Assembly (NCBI GenBank): GCA_001593875.1
Contig: LUCA01000008.1
Location: forward strand, 1-16,724
Direction: 5' to 3'
DNA: 16,724 bases
Source: Candidatus Bathyarchaeota archaeon B23
GTDB lineage: Archaea > Thermoproteota > Bathyarchaeia > TCS64 > B23
Shown here: positions 1 through 6,682 of the stretch, piece after piece
Layout of the letters: each line of letters starts with the position of its first letter
Numbering within the stretch: the first letter of the stretch is position 1
Notes under the pieces: generated by a model
Told to the model about the DNA's origin: nothing
What the model saw: the letters and a program-made list of their open reading frames with translations, nothing else
Databases searched by the model: none
Translations under genes and position numbers: made by a program

Positions 1-57
1 AGGGTTGAGGCAACCTTTACATGAAGGTGAGGGGGATCAAATAGGGAAGAGCTGAAG
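1..57 (+). other. Short hairpin and leader upstream of srp54
   Basis: Bases 3-7 (GGTTG) and 11-15 (CAACC) form a five-pair stem with a three-base loop, followed by TTT, which could be a small terminator for a gene lying before the window. The rest is a short purine-rich leader into srp54. CCTTTACAT at 14-22 could be a weak TATA box. No reading frame here can be assigned to a gene. Seen: the inverted repeat. Inferred: any function. Confidence 0.25.
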
Positions 58-1383
58 ATGGTGCTGGAGAAGCTGGGGTCCTCCCTCTACGAGGCCGTCA
101 AGAGGGTGCTGAGGGCGCCGACGGTCGACAGGGAGGTGGTTAAGGGCCTCATAAGGGACTTCCAGCGGGCCCTGCTCCAGGCCGATGTGGATGTGAAACT
201 CGTCTTCGACCTCTCCAGGCGCATCGAGGAGCGGGCCTTCGAGGAGCTTCCACCGGGCATAAGCCGCCGGGAGCATCTCGTGAGGGTGATCTACGAGGAG
301 CTGACCCGGCTGGTGGGGGAGAGACCCCAACCCCTCGACCTCAAGCCAGGCGTCCAGAACATCTACATGCTCATAGGGATACAGGGCTCGGGGAAGACGA
401 CCACGGCGGCGAAGCTGGCGCGGTATCTACAGAGGAGGGGCTTCAAGACGGCCCTCATCTGCGCCGACACCTTCAGGCCGGGGGCCTACGACCAGCTGAG
501 GCAGCTGGCCGAGTCCATCAAGGTCGACTTCTACGGCGACCCCGAGGGTCGAGACCCCCTAGAGATCGCCAGGAGGGGCGTGGAGCGCTTTGGGGGGCAT
601 GAGGCCGTCATCATCGACACCTCCGGGAGGCATAAGGAGGAGAAGCCCCTCCTGGAGGAGATGAGGAGGATAGCTGAGGCCCTGAGGCCGAGGGAGGTGA
701 TCCTCGTCATCGACGCCACCATAGGGCAGCAGGCCGCCTCCCAGGCCTCAGCCTTCAAGGAGGCGACGGACATCGGCTCTATAATCGTGGCGAAGCTCGA
801 CGGCTCAGCTAGAGGGGGAGGCGCCCTCTCCAGCGTCGCCGCCACAGGGGCGCCGATAAAGTTCATAGGGACCGGGGAGAAGGTGGACGACCTGGAGCCC
901 TTCGACCCGCCGAGGTTTATAGGGCGTCTCCTCGGCATGGGGGACGTAGAGGGCCTCGTGAGGAGGGTGCGGGAGGCCGAGGTCTCGGTCTCCGAGAGGG
1001 AGGCTAGAGCCATCCTCTCGGGGAAACTCACCTTAGACGACCTCTACTGCCAGCTGGAGGCGGTGAAGAAGCTCGGCCCCCTGAGGAGGGTGCTCTCCAT
1101 GATCCCCGGCGTCGGCTATGAGCTCCCCGGCGAGGTCTTCGACGTCGCCGAGGAGCGGCTGGATAGGTGGAGGTACATCCTCCAGTCGATGACGCCTGAG
1201 GAGAGGGAGAACCCACGCATCCTCAACGCCTCCAGGATCAGGAGGATCGCCAGGGGAAGCGGAACCGAGGAGAGGGATGTGAGAGAACTTATAAAACAGT
1301 ATAACACCATGAGAAAGATGCTGAAGCAGCTGAGGGGGAGGCGTAGACTCCTCAAGCAGCTTCAGAGATTCAAGCTAGGATGA
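58..1383 (+). CDS. srp54: Signal recognition particle GTPase SRP54 (Ffh)
   Basis: SRP54 binds 7S RNA and the signal sequences of nascent proteins and docks with FtsY to deliver ribosomes to the Sec translocon. The 441-residue product has the family order. There is an N-terminal helical domain (about 1-95), then the NG GTPase domain with P-loop GIQGSGKTT (107-115), DTFRPGAYDQL (137-147), G3 DTSGR (187-191), AKLDGSARGGG (245-255) and GTGEK (271-275). The M domain runs from about 300 to the end, with the RNA-binding stretch RIRRIARGSG near 393-402 and a basic tail. G3 has Ser where many archaea have Ala, a form I recall from eukaryotic SRP54. ATG at 58 gives the expected N-terminus. The gene is followed six bases later by rpl21e. 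The receptor gene ftsY is at 14669, so both SRP GTPases are in this window. Length is normal and identity is firm. Confidence 0.97.
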   Translation: MVLEKLGSSLYEAVKRVLRAPTVDREVVKGLIRDFQRALLQADVDVKLVFDLSRRIEERAFEELPPGISRREHLVRVIYEELTRLVGERPQPLDLKPGVQNIYMLIGIQGSGKTTTAAKLARYLQRRGFKTALICADTFRPGAYDQLRQLAESIKVDFYGDPEGRDPLEIARRGVERFGGHEAVIIDTSGRHKEEKPLLEEMRRIAEALRPREVILVIDATIGQQAASQASAFKEATDIGSIIVAKLDGSARGGGALSSVAATGAPIKFIGTGEKVDDLEPFDPPRFIGRLLGMGDVEGLVRRVREAEVSVSEREARAILSGKLTLDDLYCQLEAVKKLGPLRRVLSMIPGVGYELPGEVFDVAEERLDRWRYILQSMTPEERENPRILNASRIRRIARGSGTEERDVRELIKQYNTMRKMLKQLRGRRRLLKQLQRFKLG

Positions 1384-1389
1384 TGGGAG

Positions 1390-1686
1390 ATGGGGAGGCA
1401 CTCCAAGGGGCCGAGGAGGAAGACGAGGAGTAAGCTCCGAAAACCCGTGAGGGAGAGGGGTAAGATACCCCTCAGTAGGCTTCTGGAGGACTATGAGGTG
1501 GGCGACAGTGTCGTCATAGACATCAATCCGACGACTCACAAGGGTATGCCCCATAAGAGATTCCAGGGGAAGGTGGGGACCATCGTCGAGAAGCGGGGTA
1601 GGGCCTACGTGGTGGAGATACCTCAGAGGAGGAAGGTGAAGCTCATCATAGCCAGGCCGGAGCACCTGAGGAGGCATATCACATGA
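1390..1686 (+). CDS. rpl21e: Ribosomal protein eL21 (L21e)
   Basis: A structural protein of the large ribosomal subunit, found only in archaea and eukaryotes. The 98-residue product is very basic at its N-terminus (MGRHSKGPRRKTRSKLRK). It continues with the family segment around VGDSVVIDINPTTHKGMPH, then RFQGKVGTIVEKRGRAYVVE, and ends with a KVKLIIARPEHLR strand. Length is normal. It starts six bases after the srp54 stop and its TGA overlaps the rpo4 ATG as ATGA, so translation is probably coupled. The eL21-Rpo4-DUF655 order is a known archaeal arrangement. Confidence 0.97.
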   Translation: MGRHSKGPRRKTRSKLRKPVRERGKIPLSRLLEDYEVGDSVVIDINPTTHKGMPHKRFQGKVGTIVEKRGRAYVVEIPQRRKVKLIIARPEHLRRHIT

Positions 1687-2012
1687 ACACGATGGAGCGG
1701 AGGGAGATCACCGTCGCCGAGGCGAGGAGGATACTGGAGGCCCTGGAGGAGCTGGACCCACTGCAGAGGAGGGTGATGGACTACACCTCGAAGTTCTCGA
1801 AGCTCCCCGCTGAGGAGGCCTCAAGGCTGGTGGAGGAGCTGGTGGAGAGCGGCCTGGAGAGGAGCATAGCGGTTCAGATAGCCAACTGCCTCCCCGGCAG
1901 CGTCGAGGAGCTGAGAACCTTCCTAGGCCGACAGCGCATCATCTCCAAGGAGACCATAGAGGCCCTGCTGGGGATCATAGAGAAATACAGGTCTAAGGCT
2001 ACTTCTGAGTAG
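1683..2012 (+). CDS. rpo4: DNA-directed RNA polymerase subunit Rpo4 (RpoF, Rpb4-like)
   Basis: Rpo4 pairs with Rpo7 to form the stalk of archaeal RNA polymerase, which helps promoter melting and binds the emerging RNA. The 109-residue product has the family's start (REITVAEARRILE) and an HRDC-like all-helical C-terminal half, including VEELVESGLERSIAVQIANC and the ending ETIEALLGIIEKY. The start ATG overlaps the rpl21e stop; GAGGAGG at 1667-1673 lies nine bases upstream. A second in-frame ATG at 1692 is also possible. The partner gene rpo7 is not in the window. The small size and alpha-helical make-up fit the family. Confidence 0.93.
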   Translation: MNTMERREITVAEARRILEALEELDPLQRRVMDYTSKFSKLPAEEASRLVEELVESGLERSIAVQIANCLPGSVEELRTFLGRQRIISKETIEALLGIIEKYRSKATSE

Positions 2013-2026
2013 CGGGGAGAAGGAGG

Positions 2027-2590
2027 ATGGAGAGGGAGGGAAAGAAGTACGAGGAGTACGCCTACGTCCTCGATCAGATGCCCCACGGCAGACCTGGGGC
2101 GCCTAGATACGGCTACGGCAGGGGCGTGATACAGCTGGTGGGCGAGACCTACTTCACATTGCTGGAGGCCACGCCGAAGAAGGACGCCGAGATCAGCCTA
2201 GGGGAACGCCTCTACGTCGGCAGGGTGGGGAGAACCAAGGTGGACCACATCCTCGGCCGCATCTCCTACGACGAGTTGACGGCCACCGCCAAGGCGGAGC
2301 TTCCCGGCGTCATAGAGGAGATCATCAGATCGAAGGAGAGGAGGTTCATAGAGTTCTTCAACAGGTCTCAGCCCGTCACGCCGAAGATGCACGCCCTGGA
2401 GCTGATCCCGGGCATCGGTAAGAAGTTGATGTGGCAGATACTGGAGGAGCGGGAGCGGAGACCCTTCGAGAGCTTCCAGGACCTCCAGAGCAGGGTGAAC
2501 ATCCCCGACCCCGTGAAGCTTCTGACTAGGAGGGTTTTGAAGGAGCTGTCTGAGGAGGAGAAGTACCTCCTCTTCACCAGGCCCACCTAG
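2027..2590 (+). CDS. DUF655 family protein with helix-hairpin-helix motif
   Basis: A 187-residue archaeal protein of the DUF655 family, of unproved function but a constant neighbour of rpl21e and rpo4. Family features seen: EYAYVLDQMPHGR near the N-terminus, an OB-like middle with ETYFTLLEATPKKDAEI and GERLYVGRVGRTKVDHI, SYDELTATAKAEL, and a helix-hairpin-helix nucleic-acid-binding motif LELIPGIGKKLMWQILEER (about 124-142). It ends with KYLLFTRP. These parts suggest RNA or DNA binding, probably in ribosome or RNA metabolism, which is inference. GGGGAGA at 2014-2020 serves the ATG. In the arrangement I remember from several archaea this gene is followed by the rRNA dimethylase ksgA; here it is followed by rpl10e under its own promoter. 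Confidence 0.9.
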   Translation: MEREGKKYEEYAYVLDQMPHGRPGAPRYGYGRGVIQLVGETYFTLLEATPKKDAEISLGERLYVGRVGRTKVDHILGRISYDELTATAKAELPGVIEEIIRSKERRFIEFFNRSQPVTPKMHALELIPGIGKKLMWQILEERERRPFESFQDLQSRVNIPDPVKLLTRRVLKELSEEEKYLLFTRPT

Positions 2591-2597
2591 GAGTCAG

Positions 2598-2607
2598 CTT
2601 TTTAAAC
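2598..2607 (+). promoter_or_regulatory. Archaeal TATA box for rpl10e
   Basis: CTTTTTAAAC lies in the 35-base gap between the DUF655 gene and rpl10e. Its centre is about 23-24 bases before the ATG at 2626, so transcription should begin at or just after the start codon. A purine-rich GGGAGGA at 2616-2622 could act as a ribosome binding site if initiation lies slightly upstream. Confidence 0.6.
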
Positions 2608-2625
2608 CCCCGTTAGGGAGGATCG

Positions 2626-3147
2626 ATGGACTTGAAGGCGAAGAACTACAGGACGATAAAGAGGATGCCCTATACTAGAAGGGAGTATATGGGCGGAGTG
2701 CCAGGGCTGAGGATAGTCAAGTTCACCATGGGAAACCCCAACAGGGAGTTTGAGTACGTCGTGGAACTCCTAACTCTGAAGGACGCCCAGGTAAGGCATA
2801 ACGCCCTGGAGGCCGCCAGGCTGGCGGCCAACAGGTATCTGGAGAAGAATCTGGGGAGGGAGAACTACCTCCTCCAGATCGTCCCCTATCCACACCACGT
2901 CCTGAGGGAGAAGAGGAGGCTCGCCGTCGCCCAGGCCGACAGGTTCCAGGACGGGATGCGTAGACCCTATGGGAAGCCGGCGGGGACGGCGGCGAGGGTT
3001 AAGCGTGGCCAGAGCCTCATGGTGGTGAAGGTGGACGAAGACGCCGTCCAGGTGGCCAAGGAGGCCCTCAGGAGGGCCTCAGCCAAGTTCCCGATACCCT
3101 CGAGGATCAGGATCACGCCCCTATCCACGGCTCAGCCCCCATCCTAG
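2626..3147 (+). CDS. rpl10e: Ribosomal protein uL16 (L10e, archaeal L10ae form)
   Basis: A large-subunit protein at the A-site and tRNA-contacting side of the ribosome, the archaeal counterpart of bacterial L16. The 173-residue product shows the family body: YTRREYMGGVPGLRIVKFTM near residues 16-35, FEYVVELLTLKDAQVRHNA, the region ENYLLQIVPYPHHVLRE, then RFQDGMRRPYGKPAGTAARV, and the C-terminal fold strand RASAKFPIPSRIRI. The N-terminus is MDLKAKNYRTIKR, somewhat unlike the usual MRPA-type beginning, but it falls at the promoter-defined start. The gene has its own TATA box and is not overlapped by its neighbours. Identity is firm. Confidence 0.95.
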   Translation: MDLKAKNYRTIKRMPYTRREYMGGVPGLRIVKFTMGNPNREFEYVVELLTLKDAQVRHNALEAARLAANRYLEKNLGRENYLLQIVPYPHHVLREKRRLAVAQADRFQDGMRRPYGKPAGTAARVKRGQSLMVVKVDEDAVQVAKEALRRASAKFPIPSRIRITPLSTAQPPS

Positions 3148-3154
3148 GCGGCGA

Positions 3155-3177
3155 CCCCGCTCTCAGGGATTATTAAG
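3155..3177 (+). promoter_or_regulatory. Promoter region of dph2 with CCCCG-CTCTCAGGG element
   Basis: TTATTAAG at 3170-3177 is a plausible TATA box; transcription would then begin near 3199-3200, about eight bases before the TTG start. Just upstream, 3155-3168 reads CCCCGCTCTCAGGG, nearly identical to 7558-7572 in front of the mttB-like gene. The shared element may be a binding site or chance. Confidence 0.4.
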
Positions 3178-3207
3178 GGACGTAGAGACTCTTAGACATG
3201 AACCAGG

Positions 3208-4236
3208 TTGGCCGTCTCCTACGACTTCGAGATGGAGAGGGTGCTGAGGGAGATCGCCGAGAAGAAGGCCGAGAGGGTGTTGATCCAGCTCCCCGAGGGC
3301 CTTAGACCCAGGGCCCTAGGGCTGATGAGGGAGGTGGAGGAGAGAGCCGGCGTCGAGGCCTACATCTCCGGCGGCTCCTGCTACGGGGGATGCGACATCG
3401 CCCTCGCAGAGGCGGAGGCGCTCGGCGTCGACCTCATCATCCACTACGGCCACAGCAGATTGCTCCCCGACGGGGAGGTCCCCGTCCTCTACGTGGAGCT
3501 GAGAGCCGACTTCGACGTCGACGCCCTCCTCCGGAGAGCTCTGCCCCCTCTAGAGGGGTGGAGGAGAGTCGGCCTGGCCTCCACGGTTCAGCACGTCCAC
3601 CTCCTGCCGAGGGCGGCCGAGGTCTTGGAGGGGTGGGGGTTTGAAGCCCTCCTCGGCGGAGGCGGGGGATGGACGCCCCACGACGGCCAGGTGTTGGGCT
3701 GCGCCTCCTCGACGGCCCTCTCCATCGCCGAGGAGGTCGACGGCTTCCTCTTCATAGGCGGAGGGCGCTTCCACCCCCTCGGCCTCGCCCTCGCCACAGG
3801 TAGGGAGGTGGTGGCGGCGGACCCCTACGGGGGAGGGGCCACCCGCATAGGGGAGGGGGAGGTGAGGAGGCTGCTGAGGAGGAGGATGGCGGCGATCCAG
3901 AGGGTTAGAGAGGCCCGGCGGATCGGCGTGGTGGTGAGCGTGAAGCCCGGTCAGAGGCGAATCCGAGAGGCTGAGGAGCTGAGGGGAGAGCTGGAGAGGA
4001 GGGGGTGGGAGGCGGCCATCATCGCCCTAGATGTGGTGAGGGCTGACATCCTCAACGACTTCACGGAGCTCGAGGCCTTCATCGACACCGCCTGCCCCAG
4101 GATCGCCCTAGATGGACTACCAGAGCTGAGGAGGCCGATGATCACCCTGCAGGAGGCCTACGTGATGATGGGGGTGGTGGATTGGGAGGAGATGATGAGG
4201 AGATCATACCTAGGAGGGAGCTGGAGGAGGCCCTGA
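3208..4236 (+). CDS. dph2: Diphthamide synthase subunit Dph2 (radical SAM-like 4Fe-4S enzyme)
   Basis: Dph2 carries out the first step of diphthamide formation on elongation factor 2, transferring the 3-amino-3-carboxypropyl group of S-adenosylmethionine to a histidine through an unusual 4Fe-4S cluster. The archaeal enzyme is a homodimer. The 342-residue product has the three widely spaced cluster cysteines, one per domain: GGSCYGGCD (Cys58), LGCASSTA (Cys165) and IDTACPRIALDG (Cys296). Other family parts are VLIQLPEGLR (25-34) and DLIIHYGHSRL (75-85). The start is TTG at 3208: an in-frame TGA ends at 3201 and the nearby ATG at 3198 is in another frame. The gene overlaps the next one by 55 bases. 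An EF2 target gene is not in the window. Confidence 0.93.
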   Translation: MAVSYDFEMERVLREIAEKKAERVLIQLPEGLRPRALGLMREVEERAGVEAYISGGSCYGGCDIALAEAEALGVDLIIHYGHSRLLPDGEVPVLYVELRADFDVDALLRRALPPLEGWRRVGLASTVQHVHLLPRAAEVLEGWGFEALLGGGGGWTPHDGQVLGCASSTALSIAEEVDGFLFIGGGRFHPLGLALATGREVVAADPYGGGATRIGEGEVRRLLRRRMAAIQRVREARRIGVVVSVKPGQRRIREAEELRGELERRGWEAAIIALDVVRADILNDFTELEAFIDTACPRIALDGLPELRRPMITLQEAYVMMGVVDWEEMMRRSYLGGSWRRP

Positions 4237-4841
4237 GGGCCCTTCGACCTCACCCCCATCCAGACCCGGAGCTGGAGCAGTATACCACGCCGCCGAGGGT
4301 GGCGGCTGAACTCCTCTTCACGGCGAGGTATATCTACGACGACGTCGAGGGCCGCCTCGTCGCCGACCTCGGCTGCGGCACGGGTAGACTGGGCATAGGA
4401 GCCCTCCTCCTGGGAGCCCAGGCCGTCGTGGGGGTGGACATCGACCCCACAGCCATCTCCGTCGCCAGGGAGAACGCCGAGGAGACGGCGGTCTCGGGGC
4501 GCCTCCACCTCCTCGTCGGCGACATCGCACCCCTCCGACCCGTCTTCGACACGGTGGTGATGAACCCACCCTTCGGCACCAGGCGGAGGCACGCCGACGT
4601 GGAGTTCCTCGAGGAGGCCCTGAGGGTGGCGGAGGCCGTCTACACCATCCATAAGAGCAGCACGAGGGATTTCATCCTCAGATACGTCGAGGAACGGGGT
4701 GGGAGGGTGTCGGCGCTCTTCCAGATGGAGATGGAGATACCCCACATGTTCCCCTTCCACCGCAGACCCAGGAGGCTGGTGGAGGTGGACATCTACAGGG
4801 TTGAGGGCCCTAAGGGTTTAAATGGGGGAGGGGAGAATTAG
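4182..4841 (+). CDS. METTL5-like N6-adenine rRNA methyltransferase
   Basis: A class I S-adenosylmethionine-dependent methyltransferase of the METTL5 group (COG2263). The human member methylates an adenine of 18S rRNA with Trm112; the archaeal target is inferred by homology. The 219-residue product has PHPHPDPELEQYTTP (23-37), the SAM-binding motif DLGCGTG (62-68), the acidic strand GVDIDPTAI (84-92) and the N6-adenine catalytic motif NPPF (128-131) followed by GTRRRHAD, all typical of this subgroup. The C-terminal part IPHMFPFHRRPRRLVEVDIYR is also characteristic. The start is TTG at 4182, inside dph2. No ATG or GTG lies further down before the conserved PHPHP segment, and the reading frame upstream has no better start. 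The stop shares one base with an alternative GTG start of csl4. No Trm112 gene is present nearby. Confidence 0.88.
   Translation: MGGDDEEIIPRRELEEALRALRPHPHPDPELEQYTTPPRVAAELLFTARYIYDDVEGRLVADLGCGTGRLGIGALLLGAQAVVGVDIDPTAISVARENAEETAVSGRLHLLVGDIAPLRPVFDTVVMNPPFGTRRRHADVEFLEEALRVAEAVYTIHKSSTRDFILRYVEERGGRVSALFQMEMEIPHMFPFHRRPRRLVEVDIYRVEGPKGLNGGGEN
4816..4823 (+). promoter_or_regulatory. TATA box inside the methyltransferase gene, upstream of csl4
   Basis: GTTTAAAT sits in the last codons of the methyltransferase gene. Transcription would begin near 4846, after the upstream GTG (4841) but before the ATG at 4865. This supports 4865 as the csl4 start and suggests an internal promoter in the operon. 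Confidence 0.5.
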
Positions 4842-4864
4842 TGGGCGAGCCGGTGGAGGCCGGC

Positions 4865-5443
4865 ATGTCTAGGGGAGTGAGGAGGCTGAGGAGGGGACTC
4901 GTCCTACCTGGCGATGAGCTGGCCGTGATAGAGGAGTTCCTCGACGGCCCCGGAGCCTATCAGGACGACGGCGTGGTGAGGGCGGCGGAGCTGGGAGACA
5001 TCCAATTCGATCTGGATAGGAGGGAGGTGAAGGTCGCCAAGAAGACGAGGACCCCCCTCCTACCCGAGGAGGGCTCGGAGATCATCGGCGAGGTGGGCTC
5101 GGTGAAGGGGAGGACGGCCAACGTCGAGATCTTCTACATCGGGGGCGTGGAGGTCTCACCCCCCTTCAGCGGCGTCATCCACATCTCCAGCGTCGGCATC
5201 AACGTGAAGAACATGAACCTCGCCCTCAGGAGCGGCGACATCATAAAGGCGAGGGTGGTGAACACGAGGAACAGGATCACGCAGCTCTCCCTGGAGGGCC
5301 CCAGGTATGGGGTCATCTACGCCTTCTGCTCGAAGTGTGGTTCACTGCTCCAGCAGAGGAGGATGAAGCTCGTCTGCCCCCGCTGTGGAAGGGTTGAGAG
5401 GAGGAAGATAGCGAGAACCTACGGCGTGGAGGAGTTGGCATGA
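4865..5443 (+). CDS. csl4: Exosome RNA-binding subunit Csl4
   Basis: Csl4 is one of the two cap proteins that bind RNA on the archaeal exosome, which degrades and tails RNA in the cytoplasm. The 192-residue product has the N-terminal domain (VLPGDELAVIEEFLDGPGAY), an S1 RNA-binding domain in the middle (about GSEIIGEVGSVKG to ITQLSLEG) and a C-terminal zinc ribbon with CSKC (155-158) and CPRC (171-174). Start choice: ATG 4865 is preceded by GGTGGAGG at 4852-4859 with five bases spacing and lies after the predicted transcription start. The longer GTG start at 4841 would add eight residues and overlaps the previous stop by one base. The gene couples to rpo11 through an ATGA overlap. The exosome subunits Rrp4, Rrp41 and Rrp42 are not in the window. 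Confidence 0.92.
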   Translation: MSRGVRRLRRGLVLPGDELAVIEEFLDGPGAYQDDGVVRAAELGDIQFDLDRREVKVAKKTRTPLLPEEGSEIIGEVGSVKGRTANVEIFYIGGVEVSPPFSGVIHISSVGINVKNMNLALRSGDIIKARVVNTRNRITQLSLEGPRYGVIYAFCSKCGSLLQQRRMKLVCPRCGRVERRKIARTYGVEELA

Positions 5444-5751
5444 GGCTTAAGGTCTTGAAGCGGGGGGAGGGCCACCTGGAGCTGGCGGTGGGGGGGGAGG
5501 GGCATACACTGCTCAACCTCCTCCAGAGCGCCCTCCTCAGGGACGAGGAGGTGAAGATGGCGGGATACGCCAAGCCCCACCCCCTCATGGACTACTCCAT
5601 CCTCTTCGTCGAGATGAAGGGGGCCAAAACCCCGGAGCAGGCCCTCATCGACGCAGCTGAGAGGGCCAAGGCGGAGCTGGGGGAGTTCCTCTCAGCCTTC
5701 AAGGGGGAGCTGGAGAGAAGCGGCGAGGGGGATGGGGATAACCAGGCTTAG
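5440..5751 (+). CDS. rpo11: DNA-directed RNA polymerase subunit Rpo11 (RpoL, Rpb11-like)
   Basis: Rpo11 dimerises with Rpo3 to form the assembly platform of archaeal RNA polymerase, like the bacterial alpha dimer. The 103-residue product has the family pattern: an N-terminal strand pair (LKVLKRGEGHLELAVGGEGH), the dimerisation helix TLLNLLQSALLRDEEVKMAGY, then KPHPLMDYSILFVEMKG and a C-terminal amphipathic helix. Its ATG overlaps the csl4 TGA, and GGAGG precedes it within the csl4 end. Its own 3' end overlaps the DUF99 gene by 20 bases. The acidic tail GEGDGDNQ is an extension of no known role. Confidence 0.94.
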   Translation: MRLKVLKRGEGHLELAVGGEGHTLLNLLQSALLRDEEVKMAGYAKPHPLMDYSILFVEMKGAKTPEQALIDAAERAKAELGEFLSAFKGELERSGEGDGDNQA

Positions 5752-6256
5752 GAGGGTTAAGAGGGAGATAAGGGTTCTAGGCCTGGCCTCGAGGCCTAGA
5801 GACGATGGATACACCGTCGTCGGCGTCGTCTACAGGGGCTCCCTCTGGCTGGACGGAGTGCTGGCCCTACGCCTGGGAGGGGGGGAGGAGCCGACTAGGG
5901 GGATCGCCGAGGCGGTGAGGGCGTCACCCCACCACCCCCAGATAAGGGTCATCCTCCTCCAAGACGAGCAGCTTGAGGGCCTGAGGCCGGACCCCTATGG
6001 GCTCAGGAGGGAGGCTGAGAGGCCCGTAATCGCCCTCTCCAGGCAGCCCAGCTGGCCCGAGCCCCCTGAGGGGATCTATGCGATAGGCTTCGAGCTGGAG
6101 CTCGGGGGTTCGAGGCTCCACGTCCTCTCGGTGGGGTTGAGAAGCCTGGAGGCCTCCGCCGTCCTGAGGGCCTCCACGAGGCGGGGGGAGACGACGCCTG
6201 AGGCCTTGAGGGTGGCGGGACTCATCGCCGAGGCGTGGTCGAAACAAAAGACTTAA
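5732..6256 (+). CDS. DUF99 family protein, lacking the usual acidic residues
   Basis: A 174-residue protein of the archaeal DUF99 family, whose fold, as far as I recall, resembles endonuclease V. The function is not established. Recognised parts: KREIRVLGL (10-18), VVGVVYRGSLWLDGVLAL (28-45), HHPQIRVILLQ (66-76), PVIALSRQ and the ending TPEALRVAGLIAEAW. From memory, most members read GIDD after the RVL strand, a vDG motif and GFNvvD; here these are GLASRPRDD, LGGGEEPT and GLRPDP. So the acidic residues that would form an active centre appear changed, and the protein is slightly short. The position between rpo11 and tfs matches the known conserved neighbourhood. Family call fairly firm; loss of activity is inference. 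Confidence 0.75.
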   Translation: MGITRLRRVKREIRVLGLASRPRDDGYTVVGVVYRGSLWLDGVLALRLGGGEEPTRGIAEAVRASPHHPQIRVILLQDEQLEGLRPDPYGLRREAERPVIALSRQPSWPEPPEGIYAIGFELELGGSRLHVLSVGLRSLEASAVLRASTRRGETTPEALRVAGLIAEAWSKQKT

Positions 6257-6259
6257 AAG
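6251..6259 (+). promoter_or_regulatory. TATA box for tfs, overlapping the DUF99 stop
   Basis: ACTTAAAAG spans the TAA stop of the DUF99 gene. Transcription would begin near 6281, leaving a leader of about 23 bases that ends in GGGG directly before the tfs ATG. Confidence 0.45.
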
Positions 6260-6303
6260 TCGCTTAGAGGCGTAAAGGAAAACGCTGGGAGAGTTTTAAG
6301 GGG

Positions 6304-6624
6304 ATGAAGTTCTGTCCTAGGTGTGGGTCTGCCCTCATGGTGGACAGGAAGGAGAGGGTTCGGAGATGCCCTAGATGCGGCTACGAGGAGTCGATGGAGG
6401 CCGACATCCTCTACCAGCGGAGCGCCCCGGAGACCGATAAGATCGTGGTGGTCGGCGAGGAGGAGCGGAACCTGAGGACCATGCCACAGGTCACCGTCGA
6501 ATGCCCCAAATGCGGGAACAACAAGGCCTACTGGTGGATGGTTCAGACCCGGGGAATCGATGAGAGCACCACCCAGTTCTACAGGTGCACCAAGTGCGGC
6601 TACACCTGGCGGGAGTACACCTGA
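6304..6624 (+). CDS. tfs: Transcript cleavage factor TFS (archaeal TFIIS)
   Basis: TFS rescues stalled RNA polymerase by stimulating hydrolysis of the transcript in the enzyme's own active site. The 106-residue product has two zinc ribbons: the N-terminal one with Cys4, Cys7, Cys22 and Cys25 (FCPRCG, RCPRCGY), and the C-terminal one with Cys67, Cys70, Cys95 and Cys98. The acidic loop of the C-terminal ribbon reads TRGIDESTTQFYRC, with Asp86 and Glu87 in the places of the catalytic pair, so the protein should be an active cleavage factor and not an inhibitory paralogue. Length is normal. It follows DUF99 after 47 bases and precedes PCNA, a common archaeal order. Confidence 0.95.
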   Translation: MKFCPRCGSALMVDRKERVRRCPRCGYEESMEADILYQRSAPETDKIVVVGEEERNLRTMPQVTVECPKCGNNKAYWWMVQTRGIDESTTQFYRCTKCGYTWREYT

Positions 6625-6630
6625 GATAAC

Positions 6631-6659
6631 GATTTAAACCCCATCACCCAATTTATTAG
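6631..6659 (+). promoter_or_regulatory. Two TATA-like boxes before pcna
   Basis: GATTTAAAC at 6631-6639 and AATTTATTAG at 6650-6659 both lie in the 58-base gap. The second is centred 28 bases before the TTG at 6683 and would produce a leaderless pcna message. The first could give a transcript with a short leader. Confidence 0.5.
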
Positions 6660-6682
6660 CGTCTCCAACTGGGTGAATAGCC

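Noticed and set aside
531..1031. Long reading frames on the minus strand opposite srp54 and many other genes
   Set aside because: They are antisense shadows of GC-rich, AGG-rich genes. The plus-strand products are recognised proteins and the shadows show low-complexity Ser/Arg/Pro sequence.
4160..4200. A C/D box guide RNA suggested by repeated GATGATG
   Set aside because: The copies lie in coding sequence of dph2 and arise from Met, Asp and Glu codons; no paired D box at suitable spacing was evident.
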